The notes under the pieces: model-generated | The model's database searches: none | Seen by the model: only the letters and a program-made list of their open reading frames with translations | Told to the model about the DNA's origin: nothing | Source: a bacterium | GTDB lineage: Bacteria > CSSED10-310 > JAFGSJ01 | Length of the DNA stretch: 64,000 bases | NCBI GenBank assembly: GCA_016934675.1 | Contig: JAFGSJ010000030.1 | Coordinates: 44,203-108,202 of the forward strand | Direction of reading: 5' to 3' | In this document: positions 1-12,768 of the stretch, in pieces | Numbering within the stretch: the stretch's first letter is position 1 | Layout of the letters: each line of letters starts with the position of its first letter | Translations under genes and position numbers: made by a program

Positions 1-2
1 TG

Positions 3-1778
3 TTATTATATGCCATGTTGTATTTGACGGGCTCCGCTCTATCGCTCTCCGACATTCGTAATTTCAGGCAATTGCATTCGATAACACCCGGTCACCCCGA
101 GTACCATCTGACACCTGGTGTTGAAGCCACAACAGGTCCCTTAGGTACAGGTTTTGCCACGGCGGTGGGCATGGCAGTGGCGGAACGTTTTTTTGCCGCT
201 CGTTACAATCAACCCGGTTTAGAAGTGGTCGATTACAACACCTATGTCCTCGCCTCAGATGGTGATATCATGGAGGGTATCACCAATGAATCTGCTTCTT
301 TTGCCGGTCATCAGCGACTGTCAAAGTTAATCTGTCTGTATGACTCAAACCGAATAACAATAGATGGATCGACATCCATGACCTTTAGTGAAGATGTACT
401 TACCCGTTTCAAGGCCATGGGCTGGTTTACTCAAGAAGTAGACGGTCAGAATGCGGCAGATATTTCAGCGGCACTCGCAACCGCGACCCAACAGCACGAT
501 CAACCGAACTTTATTTTATGTCATACTCATATCGGCGAAGGTTCACCGAATACTCAAGACACTCCTCTCTGCCATGGCTCCCCCCTCTCTCCCGAAGAAA
601 TAGCCTTGACCAAAAAGGCTATGGATTGGCCACAAGAACCGTTTTATGTGCCTCAAAACGTCACAGATTTTTTCAAGACTCTCAAAAAATACCGGAAACA
701 ACAATGTGAAAAGTGGTCTGAAAGGTATCACCATTGGCAAGAGCTCAATCCTCTTTATGCCCGAGAATGGGATGGCGTTTTTGATAATACCGATCTGTTT
801 CAAGAACTAGATACTTTCTCTCTCCCCAAAAAAGCGAGCCTGGCCACTCGCTCGATTTGCCAGGATGTCATTCGGATAAGTTATAAGCATTGTCCGACCC
901 TGATGGGCGGTTCCGCTGACTTGGCCGGTTCGGTCAAAACCGAAATTACCAGCATTTCTCCTCTTTCTCCTGATGAACCCGACGGCCGGAGAATATTCTT
1001 CGGAATAAGAGAAAATGCGATGGGAGCCATCCTGAACGGTTTGGCCCTCTCCTCGCCGATACGGCCCTTTGGTGGCACTTTTCTCGTCTTCAGCGATTTT
1101 ATGAAGCCGGGTATTCGTCTGGCTGCCCTGATGAAACTCCCGGTGATCTACCTTTTCTCTCATGACAGCTATGCTGTCGGTGAAGACGGCCCTACTCATC
1201 AACCCGTTGAACAGATTATGAATCTCAGGTCTGTTCCCAATCTCTTTGTCTTTCGTCCCGCCGATATTAAGGAAACAATCGGGGCCTGGAAATTGGCCTG
1301 GCAGAGAAAGGATGGGCCGAGTGCCCTGATTACCTCACGACAGACCCTGCCTGTCCTTGATCATACTTCACGGGATATCAGTCGTGGAGGCTATATCCTC
1401 TACGATCCACCCGGCCCGGAAACCCCCGATTTACTTCTCATTGCAACCGGTTCTGAAGTCGGTTTGAGCCTTGAAACTGCCCGACAACTCGAACTCCAAA
1501 AAATCAGGACACGAGTCGTCTCATTACCCTGTTGGGAACTGTTCGACCTCCAACCGGAAGACTATCGCCTTGAAATCCTATCACCTAAGATTAAAACAAG
1601 GATATCAATCGAGGCTGGCATTACTTTAGGGTGGGACCGCTATGCACCTTTTCATATCGGACTCGACCGCTTCGGTGCTTCCGGTCCGCATGATGAACTA
1701 TCAGAATATTTCGGGTTTACCGTCAAACAACTGATCCAACGAATTACATCATACATGAAATATACCAGATCTCATTGA
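3..1778 (+). CDS. tkt: Transketolase, 5'-truncated by the window edge
   Basis: Thiamine-diphosphate enzyme moving two-carbon ketol units between sugar phosphates in the non-oxidative pentose phosphate pathway (cytoplasm). The frame is open to base 3 with no start in view; the methionine at 15 is internal, because the preceding codons (L-L-Y-A) fit the conserved transketolase segment. About 70-80 N-terminal residues are missing compared with the usual ~660. Visible are the diphosphate-binding segment ASDGDIMEGITNE, the central pyrimidine-binding domain (GIRENAMGAILNGLA, then HDSYAVGEDGPTHQPVEQ) and the C-terminal domain (LIATGSEVGLSLETA). Its stop overlaps by 7 bp the stop of the convergent gene. 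Family assignment is secure; only the start lies outside. Confidence 0.96.
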   Translation, partial: LLYAMLYLTGSALSLSDIRNFRQLHSITPGHPEYHLTPGVEATTGPLGTGFATAVGMAVAERFFAARYNQPGLEVVDYNTYVLASDGDIMEGITNESASFAGHQRLSKLICLYDSNRITIDGSTSMTFSEDVLTRFKAMGWFTQEVDGQNAADISAALATATQQHDQPNFILCHTHIGEGSPNTQDTPLCHGSPLSPEEIALTKKAMDWPQEPFYVPQNVTDFFKTLKKYRKQQCEKWSERYHHWQELNPLYAREWDGVFDNTDLFQELDTFSLPKKASLATRSICQDVIRISYKHCPTLMGGSADLAGSVKTEITSISPLSPDEPDGRRIFFGIRENAMGAILNGLALSSPIRPFGGTFLVFSDFMKPGIRLAALMKLPVIYLFSHDSYAVGEDGPTHQPVEQIMNLRSVPNLFVFRPADIKETIGAWKLAWQRKDGPSALITSRQTLPVLDHTSRDISRGGYILYDPPGPETPDLLLIATGSEVGLSLETARQLELQKIRTRVVSLPCWELFDLQPEDYRLEILSPKIKTRISIEAGITLGWDRYAPFHIGLDRFGASGPHDELSEYFGFTVKQLIQRITSYMKYTRSH

Positions 1779-3391
1779 CCTGTTATGTCTACCAAAAAAG
1801 GATATTTGGGATCATCTATGTAAGCCCCATCAACGGTAACAGTGACTTTCTTGCCGGTGGGCACATGCATATGCGAATGAATATATTTACCGGTTTGTTT
1901 ATACAACTCCCCAAACGAGCACATCTTGATCGTATAGTCACCCGATGGCAATCGGACCGAATTATTGTCCAACTTCTCAAAAGGACCGTTAATCTCAAGT
2001 GTCTGCAAATCAAAACAATCCTGGTGCCATTTTATTTCCCCAAGATCGATCAGATTGAGTACGATACCGGGGCAATAATTCCTTGACTTCGCTCGAAATG
2101 TCAGAATGCTCGATGAAAGTTGAATATTGAGAACCAGTTCGCCTTCAGCAATATTAGGCACTATTGTTTCTTCATAAGCATCATATGCATTTTTGACAAT
2201 TTTTATCTTTTGATCGCGATCAGGAACCTCAATTTTTAATGGGGTCTTACCACGAACCAAGCCATCGATATAGACCTCTGCTTGAGGCGGGTCTGTTGTG
2301 ATCGAGATAACAGCCATACCTTTTATGGCCTGCCGAATCCGATCGTAATATACTTTTGCCTCTTTTGACAAGGGACTTGTTGGATGATTGAGATACAAAT
2401 TGAGAAATACTGATTGTGCATTCTCATAATCACGGGCTTTCATCAATGCTTTACCCTTATAAAACTGTATGAGATCACCCGACTCCTCCATGAATCGCTT
2501 GTTTTCAATCTTGGTATATTCATTGAGCCAGTTAACATATCCTTTGAAGTCATTCAAATTGTCAAAATACTTATAAACACTCTTAAAAATATCAGTATAA
2601 TCTTTTCTGATTGCATTCCAACCCTTTACCGTGATGTCATCATATTTCAGTTGAAGGTATCTGTTGCATAACTTTATGGTTTCTATCCAATTTGTATCTT
2701 CTTCATAGATTTTCTTAAATGCATTTATGGCATATATCTCATCATCATATCGCGATACCTTATGGTACACATTCAAAACACCATCGAAGTATTCCTTACC
2801 CTGGTTCTTGTCCTTTTTATAAAGCTGAATACCCCGGTTAACGGCTTCACGAATACCCATTGAAACCAGTTCATTTTCTTCACGTGCCGTTTTGAGCGTC
2901 TCTATATATTCAACAAAATCAATGCTTTCTGAAAATTTTGTGGCAAATGCAGTATATTCGCTTATTCCTTCATCATATGATTTCAAAATTTTTAAACTGA
3001 TAACTTTCAATTCATGTGCTCTGGAAAATTTTGGATCGATAGCGGTTACCAAACGTGTATATAAAATTGTTTCTTGAAAATTTCCCATTTTGTGGTTCTT
3101 TTGTGCCTCTGAAAAAAGATACTGAATGGTCAAGGGAATTGTCTTAAAATCCTTTTCACGTAAATCCTTGAGAATGGCCTTTTCCTTCATTGACATTGTC
3201 TGCTCATATGCACTTATCTGTCTTGATCCTATAGTTTGGGCCTCCTTTTGAGAAACTAATCGGACGGTATATGTATATGTATCTGCTATTTCTATAATCA
3301 GTCTATCAGCCCAAGCAAATGATCCGATACTACAGAAGACAACAACAAAGGTCATATACAAGAATAATCGTGGCTTCTTTATCATCAACAC
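1772..3391 (-). CDS. Exported TPR-like protein with C-terminal PEGA domain
   Basis: A 539-residue protein of unknown function. The N-terminus has a basic stretch (MIKKPR) and a hydrophobic segment ending in FAWA, a plausible Sec signal peptide. The middle (about 90-330) is helical and resembles degenerate TPR/outer-membrane-assembly repeats. At about 350-425 a PEGA domain is clear (AVISITTDPPQAEVYIDG, then GKTPLKIEVP). PEGA domains are extracytoplasmic beta modules, often in surface or cell-wall-associated proteins. The chosen start is GTG at 3391, about 8 nt after GGGAG; ATG at 3385 is an alternative. A candidate promoter lies at 3441-3469. The gene looks more AT-rich than its neighbours. 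No enzymatic motif is visible. Confidence 0.72.
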   Translation of the reverse strand: MLMIKKPRLFLYMTFVVVFCSIGSFAWADRLIIEIADTYTYTVRLVSQKEAQTIGSRQISAYEQTMSMKEKAILKDLREKDFKTIPLTIQYLFSEAQKNHKMGNFQETILYTRLVTAIDPKFSRAHELKVISLKILKSYDEGISEYTAFATKFSESIDFVEYIETLKTAREENELVSMGIREAVNRGIQLYKKDKNQGKEYFDGVLNVYHKVSRYDDEIYAINAFKKIYEEDTNWIETIKLCNRYLQLKYDDITVKGWNAIRKDYTDIFKSVYKYFDNLNDFKGYVNWLNEYTKIENKRFMEESGDLIQFYKGKALMKARDYENAQSVFLNLYLNHPTSPLSKEAKVYYDRIRQAIKGMAVISITTDPPQAEVYIDGLVRGKTPLKIEVPDRDQKIKIVKNAYDAYEETIVPNIAEGELVLNIQLSSSILTFRAKSRNYCPGIVLNLIDLGEIKWHQDCFDLQTLEINGPFEKLDNNSVRLPSGDYTIKMCSFGELYKQTGKYIHSHMHVPTGKKVTVTVDGAYIDDPKYPFLVDITGQ

Positions 3392-3440
3392 AATGAGTTC
3401 TCCCGGTTTATATATGTTTTGGGAATACTGACTTTATATC

Positions 3441-3469
3441 CTTGTACAAAAAACCTAATTGAAAGTCAA
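3441..3469 (-). promoter_or_regulatory. Candidate sigma70 promoter for the PEGA gene
   Basis: Read on the minus strand, TTGACT (3469-3464) is followed after 17 nt by TACAAG (3446-3441). The -10 lies about 50 nt upstream of the GTG at 3391. The -35 is good and the -10 moderate. Seen in sequence only; the region is AT-rich, so chance matches are possible. Confidence 0.4.
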
Positions 3470-3891
3470 TATTCATTTTTTTTATAACAAAAAGTGTTAT
3501 TTGACAATAAGTTACAGAAGAAAGTGAGTTACTAACAATTGTGAGTAACTTTGTGAATAATTTTTAATTACAAGAGGTTATCGTTCAAAATCCTGAAGAA
3601 ATATCCGTCAAGAATAGTGAGGCTTAAATCTGTATATAGTGCAAAGAAAGTGAATAAAAGGTGCATAATTCACAGAGATCGAGATTACTGGACTTGTGTT
3701 TGTGGAAAAATGTTGATAAACAGAATGACAAGGAAGCACTATTTGGGAAACATTCTCGGGTTGATAAGTCAGATATTGATTGGTTTGAAACGTCAAGAAG
3801 ACTAACTAAGAAGTTGTGCACAGTATTTTTCTGTTTTTTTTCTGTAAGTTAGATTAGAAATTCAGATACTGACATCGGTTGATCTTTCTTA

Positions 3892-3919
3892 TTGCTTTTC
3901 ATATTATTTAGGGTACAAT
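3892..3919 (+). promoter_or_regulatory. Candidate promoter of the dnaN operon
   Basis: TTGCTT (3892-3897), a 16-nt spacer and TACAAT (3914-3919) precede dnaN. A strong ribosome-binding site (AAGGAGG, 3942-3948) sits 5 nt before the ATG at 3954. The -10 is good and the -35 moderate. Confidence 0.45.
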
Positions 3920-3953
3920 AAAGAAAAAAAAGAAGGACAAGAAGGAGGCATCA

Positions 3954-5051
3954 ATGAAATTCAATATATCCTCGAAGGAGTTTTTCTCTGTAGTGTCAAA
4001 ACTACAGGGAGTTATCGATAAAAAAACAGCAATTCCGCTCTTATCGAATTTGTTATTGTGTACAGAGGACCAGTCAATAATCATAACAGGGACAGATTTA
4101 GGGATAGGTATAAAGATAGAGTGTATGGCAGATATCATCGATCAGGGCAAGGTCACCGTATCTGCCCGTAAACTCAACGATATACTCAAAGAGATACCGG
4201 AAGGGAATCTTTCATTTGAAGCGGCCTCGAACAACTGGGTGCATATATCTTGTCAGAATTCAAGGTTTAAGCTGGCCAGTCTTTCTGCGGAGAATTATCC
4301 AGTTGTAACGGATTTTTCCACTGAAAAGAAATATATGCTTAATCCGGGTTTATTCAGGGAAATGACTTACAAAACTGAATATGCAATTTCACACGAAACG
4401 AACCGACTTGTGTTCACGGGGATTCAATTCATGAAGGTGAACGGTCAGCTTAAAATGACGGCAACAGATGGCCATCGATTAGCGATAATAAAACGTCCTT
4501 TTGAAGAGGAGATGGCGGATTTTGAATTGATTATACCCAAAAAGACCTGCCGGGAGATTCTCAATCTTATCGATGAAGGTGAAGACAAGCTTCTCTTCAG
4601 TTGGACTGAGAGTAAGGTCATGTTTCAGTGTGGCAAAACACAGCTTGTTTCCAATTTGATTGAGGGCAAGTATCCCAATATGGAAAAAGCCATTCCCAAA
4701 ATTGACGATAAGGTGCTTGTTTTTAATAGGACAGCGATCATTTCGGCCATAAAACGTGTCTCTGTTTTTGCTGATACAGTTTCGTGGGGAATACGGTTCG
4801 ATCTGAATAAGGATCGCCTGACCGTTTCTTCGAGTGATCCGGAAATCGGGGAAGCTCAGGAAGAATTGGAAGTTTCGTATGATGGTCCATCGTTTACTGT
4901 TGGATTTAATTCACACTATCTTCTTGAAATTCTATCAGTCCTGCACTGTGAAGATGTTACCATGAAATTTACCGATGCGACCAGTTCAGCTTTGATCGTT
5001 GATCCTGATGATAAGGAATATGTTTGTTTGATCATGCCGATGCGTATATGA
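3954..5051 (+). CDS. dnaN: DNA polymerase III beta subunit (sliding clamp)
   Basis: Ring-shaped processivity clamp that tethers DNA polymerase III and many repair proteins to DNA. The 365-residue length fits the family, and the three-domain clamp fold is recognisable from MKFNISSKEFFSVVSKLQGV at the start, the ATDGHRLAI segment in the middle domain (near residue 170) and the terminal MPMRI, which corresponds to the conserved MPMRL end. The ATG at 3954 follows AAGGAGG at ideal spacing. It opens a replication/topology cluster with recF, gyrB and gyrA. In many bacteria dnaA lies immediately upstream; here that place is taken by an AT-rich gap. Confidence 0.97.
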   Translation: MKFNISSKEFFSVVSKLQGVIDKKTAIPLLSNLLLCTEDQSIIITGTDLGIGIKIECMADIIDQGKVTVSARKLNDILKEIPEGNLSFEAASNNWVHISCQNSRFKLASLSAENYPVVTDFSTEKKYMLNPGLFREMTYKTEYAISHETNRLVFTGIQFMKVNGQLKMTATDGHRLAIIKRPFEEEMADFELIIPKKTCREILNLIDEGEDKLLFSWTESKVMFQCGKTQLVSNLIEGKYPNMEKAIPKIDDKVLVFNRTAIISAIKRVSVFADTVSWGIRFDLNKDRLTVSSSDPEIGEAQEELEVSYDGPSFTVGFNSHYLLEILSVLHCEDVTMKFTDATSSALIVDPDDKEYVCLIMPMRI

Positions 5052-5187
5052 GTTTACGATTCATTTCTTCACCCTGGTCGTGATAGACGATCTCACGTAA
5101 ATGCTCCACCGTACTGCCTAGTGGGAGATTTCCTTTCATACTTTCGGGAATCTTTATTGTGACCCTATCCTGCCCGGTTCAAAGATT

Positions 5188-8731
<3,544 letters not shown>

Positions 8732-8744
8732 AGAAGGTAGAACC

Positions 8745-11198
8745 ATGTCAGAAACAATGCAGACAAGCCAGCCGATTAACATTGAGGATGAATTGAAGAA
8801 ATCGTTTCTAGATTATGCCATGTCCGTCATCGTGGCCCGGGCTTTGCCCGATGTGCGTGACGGTTTAAAACCGGTGCATCGACGGATCATTTATACTTTG
8901 AATGATTTGAATCTAACCCCAGACAAGAAATACCGGAAATGTGCGAAAATATGCGGCGATGTGAGCGGTAACTACCACCCTCATGGTGAATCGATTATTT
9001 ATCCCTCTCTGGTAAGGTTGGCTCAGCCATTTTCATTGCGTTATATGCTGGTCGATGGTCAGGGAAATTTCGGTTCGATCGATGGCGATCCACCCGCGGC
9101 CATGCGCTACACCGAAGCGAAGATGTCACCGATTACCCAGGAATTACTCAAGGACATCGAAAAAAACACGGTCGATTTTGTGCCCAACTATGATGATACT
9201 CGCATGGAACCGGTCGTTCTGCCCACAGTTGTACCTAATCTTCTGATCAACGGCTCATCCGGAATTGCCGTGGGTATGGCTACCAATATTCCACCCCACA
9301 ACTTGGGTGAAATTGTCGATGCGCTCATTCACCTGATTGATTTTCCCAAGGCCCGGGTTGATGAATTGATGCAATACGTGCATGGACCTGACTTTCCGAC
9401 GGGTGGCATGATCCAGGGAAGACAGGGCTTTACTAGGGCCTATAATACCGGACGAGGCTCGATTGTCATTTCTGCCCGGACCACGATTGAAACGGTTAAA
9501 AAAACAGGTCGAGAACGGATCATTGTTACTGAAATTCCCTATCAGGTTAATAAAACAAACCTCATTCAAGCCATAGCTGAACTGGTTAAAAATAAAAAAA
9601 TCGAAGGCATTGCCGACTTGCGGGACGAATCTGACCGTGATGGTATGCGGATTGTCATCGACCTGAAGAAAGGGGAAAACCCACAAGTTATCCTTAATCA
9701 GCTCTACAAGTATACCCAGTTGCGCCAATCGTTCGGGATTATCATGCTGGCCCTCGATAATGGCGAACCTAAACTCTTGTCACTGAAAGCCATGCTCCAA
9801 GCCTTCATCGATCACCGGATCGAGATCGTGACCCGACGGACCCGATTCGAGCTCGAACAATCTCTCAGACGGGCCCACATTCTTGAAGGTTACAAAATTG
9901 CCCTCGACCATATTGATGAGGTCATAGCAATCATCAGGAATTCACAAAGCGTGGCAGAAGCAAACCAGAATCTCGTTATCAAATTTGCTTTAACCGAAAT
10001 CCAGGCAAAAGCCATCCTTGAATTGCGTCTGCAACGCTTAACCGGTATGGAACGTGACAAGATCGAACAGGAATACCTCGCCTTGATTAAGGAAATCGCC
10101 CGACTCCGTTCCATTCTTGAAAGTCATCAACTGCTCCTGGAAGTCATTAAATCGGAACTGGTCCAGGTCAAAAAACAGTACAACGATCCACGAAAGAGCA
10201 TTATCGTTGACGCTGTCGAAGAAATCGATCTCGAAGACCTGATTACCGAGGAAGATATGGTCATATTTGTTACTCATGAGGGCTATATCAAGAGAAATTC
10301 GCTGTCGCTCTATCGGACACAGCACCGAAAAGGGCAGGGAATTACCGGCATCGTACCCAAAGAAGGTGATTTTGTCGAACGACTCTTTATCGCGTCGACC
10401 CACGATTATATCCTGATTTTCACTAACCGTGGCCGGATTTATTGGCTGAAAGTCCACCAGATTCCAGAGGTTGGTCGGACATCAAAGGGGAAATCTATCG
10501 TCAATCTACTCGATTTTCAGCCGGGTGAAAAAATCACGACCCTTTTTCCGGTAAGGACTTTCAGTGACGGACATTATCTGGTCATGGCCACGCAACGTGG
10601 TATCATTAAGAAGACAAATCTGATGGCTTATTCGAATCCGCGTTCAGGTGGCATTATTGCCCTGACCATTGATGATGACGATGAATTGATCAGTGTCAGC
10701 ATGACCGATGGCAGTAGCGAGATTTTTATTGCCACCCGCTTCGGGTATGCTATTCGCTTTAACGAGAAAAATGTTCGACCGATCGGACGGACGGGACGCG
10801 GTGTGATCAGTATCAGATTGCGTCCGAAGGACAGTGTCGTGGGTATGGAGACCATCGATCATAACACTTCTATCCTGACTGTGACCGAGAACGGCTATGG
10901 TAAGAGGACAGATCTCGAGCAATATCGTACTCAGGCCAGGGGGGGCAAGGGGATTATCAATATTAAAACCACAGAACGAAACGGATATGTGGTCGGTATT
11001 CTCCAGGTCGAGAAAAATGATAATGTCATCCTGATTACCCACGAGGGGAAACTCATCCGGTTTGAAGTCAATGAAAACAGCCTTCGCTTGATCGGACGGG
11101 CCACCCAAGGTGTTCTTCTTCAAGCACTTCAACCGGGTGATACGGTTGTAGCCACGGCAAAATTGATTGAAGACAGCGAAAATAGCTACGATCAATGA
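8745..11198 (+). CDS. gyrA: DNA gyrase subunit A
   Basis: DNA-breaking subunit of gyrase. The start at 8745 ([20 protein letters not shown]) follows AGAAGG; an in-frame upstream extension back to 8613 only overlaps gyrB and was rejected. The catalytic tyrosine is Tyr122 ([10 protein letters not shown]), the same number as in E. coli. The quinolone-resistance-determining region reads [17 protein letters not shown], so position 83 is Ser but position 87 is Pro instead of Asp. The C-terminal beta-pinwheel has a GyrA-box-like QARGGKG at 730-736, with Ala in the second position. Length is 817. The last codon overlaps the next gene by 4 bp. Confidence 0.97.
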   Translation: MSETMQTSQPINIEDELKKSFLDYAMSVIVARALPDVRDGLKPVHRRIIYTLNDLNLTPDKKYRKCAKICGDVSGNYHPHGESIIYPSLVRLAQPFSLRYMLVDGQGNFGSIDGDPPAAMRYTEAKMSPITQELLKDIEKNTVDFVPNYDDTRMEPVVLPTVVPNLLINGSSGIAVGMATNIPPHNLGEIVDALIHLIDFPKARVDELMQYVHGPDFPTGGMIQGRQGFTRAYNTGRGSIVISARTTIETVKKTGRERIIVTEIPYQVNKTNLIQAIAELVKNKKIEGIADLRDESDRDGMRIVIDLKKGENPQVILNQLYKYTQLRQSFGIIMLALDNGEPKLLSLKAMLQAFIDHRIEIVTRRTRFELEQSLRRAHILEGYKIALDHIDEVIAIIRNSQSVAEANQNLVIKFALTEIQAKAILELRLQRLTGMERDKIEQEYLALIKEIARLRSILESHQLLLEVIKSELVQVKKQYNDPRKSIIVDAVEEIDLEDLITEEDMVIFVTHEGYIKRNSLSLYRTQHRKGQGITGIVPKEGDFVERLFIASTHDYILIFTNRGRIYWLKVHQIPEVGRTSKGKSIVNLLDFQPGEKITTLFPVRTFSDGHYLVMATQRGIIKKTNLMAYSNPRSGGIIALTIDDDDELISVSMTDGSSEIFIATRFGYAIRFNEKNVRPIGRTGRGVISIRLRPKDSVVGMETIDHNTSILTVTENGYGKRTDLEQYRTQARGGKGIINIKTTERNGYVVGILQVEKNDNVILITHEGKLIRFEVNENSLRLIGRATQGVLLQALQPGDTVVATAKLIEDSENSYDQ

Positions 11199-12025
11199 AA
11201 GGTATCTGCCTGAATTGCTGGTATTTGGTTTGTTTTGTATTGTTATTCTTACCGTTGTCTGGTTGTTCTCATAAAGACCTGGCCCTTTATACAAGGGGAC
11301 AGACTGCGTGCAATCATGGTCAATTCGACGAGGCGATCGAAGCATTCGATACCCTGGCCAGTAACTATCCTCAAAGCCCACACCGTGAAAAAGCACTTTT
11401 CCAACTCGGCGACATATATTATCGCTATGTTAAGAACCACGAAAAAGCGATCAATTACTACTCACAAGTCCTGAATAATTATCCTGATAGCCTCTATATT
11501 TGTGATATCAGCCTGAATATTGGCGATATGTATTTCAAAACGTTCGAGGAATATGAACGAGCGGTCAATGAATTTCAGAAAGTGATTGTTCATTGTACAG
11601 ATATCGAAAAACAGGCGATCGCCCAAATGAGAATAGGTGATTGTTATTTCGAGGCTGGCAGTTATGAACAAGCTATCATCGAGTATCAACTGGTCATTAC
11701 TCAATTCCCCGAATCGACCCGAACCAGAAAGGCTCATAAACACATTGCAGATTGTTATTTCATTTTAGGGGAAATGAAAGAGGCTGAACGCAACTATCGG
11801 AAAAGTCTGACACTTCTCAACGATCAGGACCCCGATGAATCCATTAAAATCAGCCTGGCCCAGGCCCTGGTCAGCCAAGGCGAACATTGCCTGGCTGTCG
11901 AACTTTATCGGGAATTGCTCGAACGTGACCCGAACCGACACGGTCTCCAAACACTGCTACAGAAAGCAGAATCATTGTGTCATAAATCAGATGCTGGAAG
12001 TCAGGAAACAGAAGTTGGGAAGTGA
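11195..12025 (+). CDS. TPR-repeat outer-membrane-type lipoprotein
   Basis: A 276-residue protein with a lipoprotein signal peptide; the lipobox is LSGC with Cys24. The mature part consists of consecutive TPR-like helical pairs, with repeated patterns such as ALFQLGDIYY, SLNIGDMYF, AQMRIGDCYFEAGSYEQAI and KHIADCYFILGEMKEAE. This resembles BamD/YbgF-type TPR lipoproteins. Its precise role cannot be read from sequence; a scaffold function in envelope assembly is the usual inference. The ATG overlaps the gyrA stop (ATGA), so it is probably translated with the gyrase operon even though its role is unrelated. It ends 26 bp from the convergent THEP1 gene. Confidence 0.8.
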   Translation: MKGICLNCWYLVCFVLLFLPLSGCSHKDLALYTRGQTACNHGQFDEAIEAFDTLASNYPQSPHREKALFQLGDIYYRYVKNHEKAINYYSQVLNNYPDSLYICDISLNIGDMYFKTFEEYERAVNEFQKVIVHCTDIEKQAIAQMRIGDCYFEAGSYEQAIIEYQLVITQFPESTRTRKAHKHIADCYFILGEMKEAERNYRKSLTLLNDQDPDESIKISLAQALVSQGEHCLAVELYRELLERDPNRHGLQTLLQKAESLCHKSDAGSQETEVGK

Positions 12026-12051
12026 AACAAGGACTGATGGACAGCACGTGG

Positions 12052-12537
12052 TTATCGAGAAAGTGCTGATAATGTGATCACACGATACTCTTTCAGACCG
12101 AAAAACGAAACGATCTGTTCAAGATAACCCGTGCGCATACTGATATAAATCGTCCTGTTTTCTGTCAGAATTTTCCGAAAACTCTCACAATGACCCTTAC
12201 CCTCAAGTTCCAGGGCACCGATTTCATCAATGAACACAGGACTGATCCCTCGTTTAATAATGTCGTTGATGATTACCTCCGCAAACCTGAAACCCTCTTC
12301 GAAAAAACTGAATTCTCCCTGCACGTACCGGGGTTTTTCTTCAACCGGAAAATACTGTGATTTCACTGATAAAAGAACAGATTCATCCGTCGACAACCTC
12401 ATCAGCTCATACCCGTAGAATTGAGTATCCCTGAAAACCTTTTGGGCGATAAAACCATCTCCGTTTTTTTCACGATACAGACGTTTCAATGCCGTTGTTT
12501 TGCCCTGATTACGCTCACCACATAGTATATGGATCAT
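12052..12537 (-). CDS. THEP1-type nucleoside-triphosphatase
   Basis: Small 161-residue P-loop NTPase. Walker A is GERNQGKTT at residues 7-15 and an extended Walker B (PVFIDEIGALELEGKG) lies at about 100-115. This Asp-Glu-Ile-Gly-x-x-Glu arrangement is characteristic of the THEP1/NTPase_1 family, whose members hydrolyse NTPs and whose cellular role is poorly defined. The protein lacks the extra domains of larger kinases. It is a single minus-strand gene between two plus-strand genes, so context gives no functional hint. Confidence 0.8.
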   Translation of the reverse strand: MIHILCGERNQGKTTALKRLYREKNGDGFIAQKVFRDTQFYGYELMRLSTDESVLLSVKSQYFPVEEKPRYVQGEFSFFEEGFRFAEVIINDIIKRGISPVFIDEIGALELEGKGHCESFRKILTENRTIYISMRTGYLEQIVSFFGLKEYRVITLSALSR

Positions 12538-12590
12538 GGTCAGTCCTAGCTAAGCCTATGTCGAGGTTGCTTTCATCATCATATAGCATG

Positions 12591-12617
12591 GATGAAGGAG
12601 CTGGACAAGCCTTCATC
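12591..12617. other. Inverted repeat (hairpin) in a divergent intergenic region
   Basis: GATGAAGG (12591-12598) and CCTTCATC (12610-12617) form a perfect 8-bp inverted repeat with an 11-nt loop. It lies between the start of the minus-strand THEP1 gene and the start of the plus-strand hydrolase gene. No T-tract follows on either side, so it is not a standard terminator. It may be an operator or an RNA hairpin. Confidence 0.3.
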
Positions 12618-12768
12618 GTCACCGATTACCGCAGAGTTACGATCGGATAGCCCGGAGGATATTCAGCACTATTTCTCTGTCATTTGATCAAGAAATACCA
12701 TTTGGATTACCTAATTTGTGAATATCGAAAGTCTAATGGGAAAAAGAAAAGCAGGCGAGGTTGAAGAT

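Larger units (their letters stand above)
3420..3953. other. Candidate chromosomal replication origin (oriC) upstream of dnaN
   Basis: This gap of about 560 bases holds no convincing gene. It is AT-rich, especially 3470-3600. Two nonamers match the DnaA-box consensus TTWTNCACA: the complement of 3552-3560 (TTATTCACA) and of 3701-3709 (TTTTCCACA). One-mismatch relatives occur at 3540-3548, 3666-3674, 3711-3719 and 3814-3822. The position next to dnaN-recF-gyrB-gyrA, with parAB and parS further along, is typical of origins. dnaA is not in the window. Inference from box clustering and context; strand skew was not computed. Confidence 0.55.

Noticed and set aside
5052..5187. Possible yaaA or dciA-type gene between dnaN and recF
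   Set aside because: No plus-strand frame in the gap is long enough or resembles those families.
10644..11396. Long antisense frame across gyrA and the lipoprotein gene
   Set aside because: Shadow of real coding sequence; residues show no family resemblance and both sense genes are certain.
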